This document shows, one piece after another, positions 50,201 to 59,200 of a DNA stretch of 64,000 bases. Under the pieces are notes generated by a model that saw nothing but the letters and a program-made list of their open reading frames with translations, was not told the DNA's origin and did not search any database. The stretch covers positions 54,659,352 through 54,723,351 of the forward strand of contig JAOWCC010001634.1 in assembly GCA_030867875.1 (NCBI GenBank). The letters are read 5' to 3'. Made by a program: the position numbers and the translations under genes. This stretch comes from Actinernus sp. WN-2022. Its lineage: Eukaryota; Cnidaria; Anthozoa; Actiniaria; Actinernidae. How positions within the stretch are numbered: the stretch's first letter is position 1; every line of letters begins with the position of its first letter.

Positions 50201-53200
50201 CCTTAAAGTGCCCCTACGATCAAATTTTGACATATCAATGTTTTTGCATATTCATAAAGTAGAGTTCATATATTATTACCAGTTCAAATTGTTTTTCGAT
50301 ACAACGACAGGAAGTCTTATTTTTTTAGCTCCGAATATTGAATCTACACGTCCGCCATTACTGGAAGCCGTGCCCTTTGTTCAGCTTTAAACAAAGGTTT
50401 ATTCACCGGAAATGATGTCATACACTTAACGCTCGCCGGCAGAACACAACGCCTGGAGGCATATTTCTACTAAAAACGTCTTCACGTACATAAGAAGAAA
50501 GTTATATTTATCTTTGCGAGGTTGGCTACTTTTTTATGCACGCTATTTCGCGCCACGAGGTTGTCGTGTTAAGTGTATGACATCACTTCCGGTGAATAAA
50601 CCTTTGTTTAAAGCTGAACAAAGGGCACGGCTTCCAGCAATGGCGGACAGGATTTTACCGGTAAACTCTCCTAAAATTTGTGGTTTAAGATGCCCATTTG
50701 GGAATACTTTTTACTATTTCGGATATTTCTAATACTGATTGACCTATAGACACTGAAAAAGTGGCAAATCAAAATGGTAAATTTTCGTCGTAGTGGCACT
50801 TTAAAACACGCGGTTCATATTTCAAATCAAGGAGCCCTCCATGAAACGATTTCGAAGCATTTTCTTCAATCGGATATAGTTATCACCTATCTCAAAGTTA
50901 GTTAGGCAGATTCGCCTATGCTCGCCTCCGCGGAGGCCAAACAATTTGCCATTATAATAATACACTACATTCAACAACGACTTAGCTGAGTCCTGTCCTA
51001 GCAGTCCTATCTTCCAGAACTTTCTCTCCTCTTCTTCAGTCACTGGCTGCTTCTCTTCTTGTTTGGATCGCCACTGGCCCTGACTTCATTTCTCCTCGAC
51101 TTCTGAAGTTCTCAGCACCAGCCATTATATGCCCTCTCACCAAATTAATAAACTCGTGTATCACCACCAAGTCATGGCCCATACAATGGAAAGTGTCTAA
51201 CATCTCACCAATCTACAAGAAAGACAGTGAAACAATCAAAAGTAACTACCGCCCAATCTCGATTCTCACAGCCCTCTCCAAAGTCTTTGAAAAGGTCCAG
51301 TTTGACCAACTATATGAATATTCCCTTGGTTTCCTGAGTGATAACCTATCAGGTTTTCTGAGGGGCCACTCATGCTCTACTGCTCTTCTGAAGATGTCTG
51401 AAGACTTTCGAAGTGCTCTTGATTTAAAGGAAAACACGGCGGCCATAACCATAGACCTGTCAAAGGCATTTGACTCTGTCTGTCATAGCCTTTTACTGGC
51501 AAAACTTGAGGCTTATGGCCTCTCCGAAGACGCTGTTCAACTGCTTTGCTCCTACCTATCTGAGAGAAGACAACGAGTAAAAATTGGCAACGATTACTCA
51601 GAATGGATGAACGTTAAGCATGGAGTACCTAAAGGCTCCATCCTGGGCCCCCTCTTGTTTAACATATTTATTAATGATCTTAACTTTGCAGCTCTCAACA
51701 CCTCGCTGAGGTTATATGCAGATGACACAACCGAATATGCATCACACGCAAGTCCTGATATATTACAAGCATACCTGCAAACAAATCTTAATATACTTGT
51801 CGCGTGGTTTAATCAAAACTTTCTATTAGTGAATAATACAAAGACACAGACCATTATTCTAGGCAAATCTAGTATGCCACTTCAACTTATGATGGACAAC
51901 AACAAACTTGAAACTGTTAACGAAATTAAGCTACTTGGCTTCATAATTGACAAATCCCTTTCTTTCAAGCAACATGTTAAAGAAATATGTAGAAAAGTTA
52001 ACGCGAAAGTCTCTATCCTGAGACGTATCCGTAAAATGATCCCTACTGACCTAATGCTAAAAGTTTACAAAGCCTTCATCCTATCCCAGTTCGAATACTG
52101 TTCTCAGCTATTAATTGGTATCAGTAATAACCTATCCCAGAAACTAGAATTAACTAACGCCTATGCTCTCAGAACAATACTCAATATGCCCAAAAGTACG
52201 TCCTATGACGATCTATTAAAGTTAGCGTTAATTAATACACTAGAGCATCGCCGTTGTGTACAGGCACTTGTGTTAGTCTACAAATGTATTTATAATCTAG
52301 CACCTCTGTACATTACTGAGATGTTCTCATTACGTGTACTAGATAACTATAATCTTAGAGGTCACTTGAAGCTTAAACTTCCTACAATAACTTCATCTTA
52401 CAGGCAGCACTCCTTTACCTATACAGCTTCTAAATTATGGAATAATCTACCAGATAGTGTCAGAAGAATAGAATCTCTACCAGTCTTTAAAAGTAAACTT
52501 CAAAGTATGCCCATTTCGTCTTCACTTAACTGCAACTGTCACATATGTAAATAGCATTATCCAATATCACATATACATATATATATATATATATATATTA
52601 AGTCTTAATTTAGAGTATTTATTGCTATTATCATTATATTAACTAAAACCTTATCTGTAGTATGATCATTATTAGTATTATAGCATTGTAACTTATTCCA
52701 CTCATGTATGTCTTTTTATGCTTTTACTGCAACCATCATTTGTATACAGTTTAATCTTGTAATATTGCACGCTCACGTTTAAAAGAGCCTCTGTGCTCAA
52801 CCTGTGATACGTGGTTAAATAAATTACTACTACTACTACTACTATCGCAATGCGACTCCAGTACGAGTTCCTTCTTTCATTTCAGCATCCAGTATTCTTC
52901 TAAAGATTACAAACCCAATAACACGACAAAATGTTAGGATACTTATCATTTAGAATTTCCAAAGAACACTGCGACATTAAATACTGCAGTAGAATGTTTA
53001 AACCCGCAAATGTATAAATACAAATACCTTTTATCTGAAGGATCCAGCGGATTATAATCCATGCTTGGGTTCTTTTCAACTAAGTACCGGCGAATGGCAC
53101 ATTAGGAGGGTACGGGTCTTTTGAACTCTTTGCAACCTCCTGCACAAATTTCGACATCCAGTAGTTTAGTGTCAACGCGTCCATGTCCGATAAAGGCTGA

Positions 53201-56200
53201 CTAAGTGGCTGAACTTTATGAAGGTCATACTCCTTAAAAAGTCCGCAAACCTCTACTGAAGCAAACTTCACCCTTCTTGTTCGCTGCCATTCTTCAAAGA
53301 GACTAGCCGCCCACTTGTTTTTATATCGAGTAGAGTTCGGTACTGACTTTTCTACACAAAGTTAAGCCTGACTTTCAGCCGTCTCCTCCGGTTTGTTCCT
53401 CCCGAGAGAGACGTCTGAAGCCAATAGCCGGTAATTCCGTCCAGTGACGTCACTACCAGAAAACCTGGTAGTGATCTTTGATTGGTTCATATTCTATAAT
53501 TTCGCATAATTATCATAATTAACTCATCCGAGAAGACGGCAGGATTCACTTTGGACTCGCGATTGTTGATCGTTGAGTTTCAGTGGAGTGATTGTCTTTG
53601 GCAAATACCTTGAATTCGTAAGGAAAACATCTGGAAATGGATTGAAAGTGTCCTGCACAATAACCGGCCGACTGTCCTGAAAACATGTACATTTTATCGC
53701 GTCGCGTCCGCGGGGTTGTTGATAATCGATTATTTGTTCACACTCGCAGTGGTAAAGAATGCCGCTACTCTCTCCAAGGAACTGTTCTTTCCCGTAAAAG
53801 AGTCTTCGTATTTCTTCGAAAATTCTCCATTATCCTTTCATGTTTTTCTACTTTTCTGTTGCATGATTTACATAGGTAATATCTCGTAGCTGTGTCGATT
53901 CGAACGGCAGATCGCGAGACAAAGGTCAACAGAAAGACAAAGATCAACTGTACTTTGCCTCCAAATATAATATAACGATTTGTTGCTTCGAAAAGGTTTT
54001 CACAACATAAGAGGCACCTGAGAAGCAAATGGATGGAGATATATGTATAGGTAAGGCTTTTATTTTGGCCAGCATGATCTCAAATAATTTCTCAAGGCGA
54101 GTGATGGCTTTGTTTTTGTGACCCACGAACTATTACTACCGCCGTGACAGTTTTATTTGCATAAATTAAATTGTTAATCCGCTTTGGATTCAGACGTCTC
54201 TCTCGGGAGGAACGAACCAGAGGAGACGGCTGGAAATCAGGCTACACAAAGTTCCTCCCCTCTGCTGTTTTGGGACAGCGAAACTTTCCCTCCGCCATGG
54301 CAAACACAAATATGTAAATTCTACTAGCACGCAGTGATTTTTACATAAAAATGTAGGTTTCATTAAAAAAAAACAAATACGTTCTAATATTTATGAATGC
54401 AGGTATTTTATTCGTTTGAGAAATTAGAGAAGTTATTTCTCAAACTCGAGCAAAAATAACTTGTGGTATTCCTCAAGATCTATTATTGCCCTCTCCTGTT
54501 TATTATTTATATGAACGATTTGCCAAATTGTTTAAAGCACACAACATCTAGAATGTTCGCTGATAACACTAACTTGACAGCTTTTGGTGAAACACTAAAT
54601 GGAACAGAAGAGAGAATAAACGAGGACCTGATAAATGTTAGAAATTGGCTGTCTGCTAACAAACTCAGCTTAAATATAGCCAAAACCGAGTATGTCTTGA
54701 TTACCTCAAAACATAAGATAAATAACTTAGATGTCCAACCAAGAGTTACCATTCATAATCAACCTGTTAATAGAGTAAAGAACTGTTGTTAAAATAAATA
54801 AATAAATAAAGTACTTGGAGTATAGATCGACGAATCCCTAACATGGAAGAAAGACATTGAGTACATTGCAAGTAAAATTTCGTCTGGAATTGGGGCTATT
54901 AGAAAACTTAGAGAATTTGTCGATCGAGACACTCTTGTCTACAATGCTCTAATTCAGCCTCCTTTTGACAATTGTTGCGAGGTTTGGGATTCGTTGGGTA
55001 AAGGTCTAAATGAACGTCTCCAGAAACTGGTCGGCCAGAGTCATCATGAATTTCAGAAATAAAGCTGCCCAATCAAGTTTGGCTCTAAACGCGCTTGGGT
55101 GAACATCTTTAGACTAGCGTAGGGCACAAATGAAGGTCAGACTCATGTACAAAACGATTCACGAATTAGCACCCCAAAGACTGTAATATTTTTCAAAATT
55201 TAAACTCAAAACTGATTACAATCTAAGGGGATCCTCAACTAAGCTTTTTATTCCTAGACCTAGAACAGAATTAAAAAAAAGAGCTTTAGCTATAGCGGAG
55301 CTCAAATATGGAATAAGGTACCAGAGGGCATAAGGGGTTCAAACACATATGAATCGTTTTGCAACAAACTTTCCTTCTCAGGCTTTACTTTTAGAAGTTA
55401 GTAAACTAGTTCTTGTGCATATAAATATATTATTAATATTTTTATTGTGTATTATATTATTTTTATTTTTTATATTATCATATAGATTACTTTATCAATT
55501 ATGTATATTAGCATTTAGGAAAAGTATTAGTAATTATAATCAGATATTGATATGTTTATAATTTTAATGGTGTGCCTCTCTTGGAAATCAGCTTTTAAGT
55601 TGAATGAGGCCAGCGTGTTTAAATAATATTTGATCATCATCATCACCGAAAAAGAACCATTTTCACAAAATATGTAATAACAAAAACCATCCGCTTAAGT
55701 CACTTATGCCTAAAATCAAGTCCTCGTCAAGAAAATTAAGAAGTCAGACCTACCAGTGGCCAAAGATAAATACTGTTCGTTTCAAAAACTCATTTGTAAA
55801 CAGATTAATCTTTAGGTGTAATTTAGCTAATTAATAGTCCTCAATTCTTTTTATTTTATATACTTAAGCACGTGCGTCTGTGATGTATGATATAGCAGTT
55901 AATTAACACACGCTATATATTTTATCGGTGATTTATAAAGACATTATTATTATCATCCACAGAAACAATAGATAGTGAAAACCAACGCATTTCATGACCC
56001 AACACAATAGAACTACGGATATGAATGTGGTCGAGAGATCAGCCAAAGTGGAATGACAACATTTAATATATCATGTGTCGGTTTATTCTTCATTTTCAGG
56101 ACGTGCCACTCTTTCAAGGTATTATTTCGGATCTTTTCCCCGGTACTAACTGGCCCAACCCTGATTACGGGGTCCTCATGGAAGCTCTAAGGGACCACTG

Positions 56201-59200
56201 TAAATGCCGCAACCTGCAGGCAACTGACTGGTTTATGAAGAAACTTATTCAGGTGAGTACCTCTTCTCTTGTGTCATACTTCACTTTGAAAATATGATGT
56301 ATACACCCCATTCCAATATGGCGGATACACGGCCGGAGCGGGACACGAAAACGAGGGTAGTTAGGCGGAAGTCGATGTCAAAAAGGTCACGAGGCGGGAA
56401 TTTCGCGCAAGTTTTGAAGCGAGTTTGTTTTTCCGAGAGGGTTGGAATAAGTAGATTTTATCCCCAGAGAGTTAGAAAATATGGCGGATATTCAGGCTAT
56501 CATTTTCACTGAGGGATATATTCTTCAGTGAAAACGATAGCCTGAATATCCACCATATTTTCTAACTCTCTGGGGATAAAATCTACTTATTCCAACCCTC
56601 TCGGAAAAACAAACTCGCTTCAAAACTTGCGCGAAATTCCCGCCTCATGACCTTTTTGACATCGACTTCCGCCTAACTACCCTCGTTTTCGTGTCCCGCC
56701 CCAACGCTCCGGCCGTGTATCCGCCATATTGGAATGGGGTGTATAGCTATTATGAATTATTTTGTTTTACGCTAGCGATATGGAAATCAAGGTCCGTGTT
56801 TAGTGTTCAGCTAACCCTTACCCCCTGGTTTTCACGAGCAATGCAAGGTCAAGCACAAGACCAAGAGATATGCGTTAAATGAAAACGAACCGTGAAATAA
56901 GTGAAAGATTCACTAGTTATTAGTCTTGTTCCTGCAGCTTTCGTGATCTTGTTTTCGCGCGATAGCGCGTGGTTTACGCAAAAGGAGCATAGCATGTGTG
57001 TTTGATTGGCCAAATATAATTAGCTGTCAAAGACTCCCTTGTCTTCCGTTTTCACGAGCATAACGTGAACGCAAGCACAAGGAAAATAAAAAATGTTGAT
57101 CCTTGTGCTTGCGTCAGTATTTGCGCTTGCGTCGAGCCTGTTTTCACGGTGAAATAAGGACTCTTGTGCTTGCGTCAGTACTTGCGCTTGCGTCGAGCCT
57201 GTTTTCACGGTGAAATAAGGACTCTTGTGCTTGCGTCAGTATTTGCGCTTGCGTCGAGCCTGTTTTCACGGTGAAATAAGGACTCTTGTGCTTGCGTCAG
57301 TATTTGCGCTTGCGTCGAGCCTGTTTTCACGGTGAAATAAGGACTCTTGTGCTTGCGTCAGTACTTGCGCTTGTCTCGCTCGTGAAAACCAGACTTTAGT
57401 AACTGCTTGTGATTGGTTGAATAATGTCCGCTGTTCAGCGATTTGATTGCTCAAACAAACTCAAAAACATTTGATCCACTCTGAATTCAAGTTTATTATC
57501 TCTCTTCTGAGGCTTACAAATTCGTTTTAGACTGTAAATAACCTGCTTTTTCTCTTCAATTTAATATAATATGGATGTTTGTGAAGTACTTTCTCGATAA
57601 AACATCACAAAAACCAGCAGGAAAGCTGTTCTCACTTGCGAGAAATTACGGCAGAGATTTCAATTTGTTGCTGTCGGGTTCTGTCGGTGCACATTGACAT
57701 GGCTTACCTGTTAATTCACTTTTTGCGGCACTGACATTGTACCGCGTTTTCTCAGTGGTTCGGATCGGTACAGTGGTTCGATCCATGAGTATTTTACCCT
57801 CCAGATCAGAAAGGTTATTTCGAAAGCTCAAGAACTATTTTAAATGGAAAATACTATATTTTCCTCTCTAAATCTTCGGAAGAAAGATAACCAGCTTTTA
57901 TGACCATCTCAAAATCAGGCTAATCTGCTAGGAGAATGGAAAGATGGACCTCAGATGAATTATTTATTTGAACCGTCGCGGATCAGGGCACTGGGAAGAA
58001 ATATTGTCAGCGTTTGGGCCGATTGGATCCGGCGATGAAGTTCGATCGATTGGCTCGTCAAGGCTGTGATGGTCCAAAGTAGTTTGAACCGCGTTATTTT
58101 TTGTATTGAATTCAGGCACGAAGTGACGGGTTATATTCTGATCTATATAATGTTTTGTTTGCGCCATAAAGCAAGCTATAAAGTTAAAACAAAAGTACTC
58201 CAAAATCACTCTCCTCGTAAACAAATAAAATACATTGCTGTTCATAGTAGTCACACAGTCGATTCTGATTGGCTGAGGGGTGCGAATTCACGATAGTGGA
58301 GCGCATGCGCGTAGACTACAGACAATCAGAAGTCACTGAACCATCTTATTGCGTAATATGAATAATAATTAAATACCTCGGTCTTGATAATCTTCGCTGT
58401 AATGCTCAACTTCACCATTAGTTGCTTACTATTGCTCGTACGCACGCCATGTACTGGACTCCATTGAGAGTATGGTTTAACATGGTCGCAATCACTGTAT
58501 GTAGTTTGCAGCTCAGTGACTGAATGTAATGTAGATTGGAAAAATAGACGAATCGTTAGGGTTAGGGTTATTTTGAACTTGTGTTGAACGTTTACGTATG
58601 ACTTATTATTACATGACATGTCTGCGATCACAGAATGAGATTATATTTAATGAAAGAGATACCATGAGGCTTACGATGTTTTGTTGACAGGTGTATGAGA
58701 TGATGATTGTTCGACATGGCTTTATGATAGTAGGGGATCCCATGGGCGGCAAGACTATGGCATTTAAGGTTCGTACCTCACAAATGGACGTTCTCGTTAT
58801 TGTGGAATAATAATAATATTAATAACAATAACAAGAACGTATTAGGAGCATCCTACAAAGTCGCGATGCTCTTACATATTATACCTAAAAAAAATATATA
58901 CATGAATATATAAAATGTATCGAAGCTAATAGCTTTTAAAAAGAAAGGTCCTAAAACTTGATTTAAAACTAGTTAACGAATCAATACTACGAATATAATC
59001 TGGAAGAGAGTTCCACAGTTTAGCTGCAGCGAAAGTATTTATGCATTATTACCTTGTGCACGTAGTAACGATTATCTCCTATCTCGTACTTATCGCTAAA
59101 AGTTTGACAGAAAAAAGCCATGACTTACACCCTTACCCCTCCCCCATACAGTATCCCTATCAAAGTCATTCTAATTGTCTCTTTCAAGAATACGTCGGGA

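Larger units (their letters stand above)
49658..54300 (-). pseudogene. Crypton/DUF3504-type tyrosine recombinase-like gene, broken
   Basis: Pieces on the - strand, in order: about 54300-54244; 53353-53035 ([36 protein letters not shown]); 52910-52844 ([15 protein letters not shown]); 51071-50805 ([26 protein letters not shown]); 50206-49960 ([34 protein letters not shown]...TAH); 49915-49658 ([26 protein letters not shown]). This is the DUF3504 (KIAA1958/ZMYM-like) fold derived from Crypton tyrosine recombinases. LRGGEHR is the box I arginine region and TGHRSD the late GH box. It is split by a LINE (51072-52843), a TTAA MITE (50207-50800) and a TIR element (53364-54243). Removing the TTAA MITE restores the frame. 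A deletion or frameshift near 53090 and decay at the TAH box show it is dead. Confidence 0.75.
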
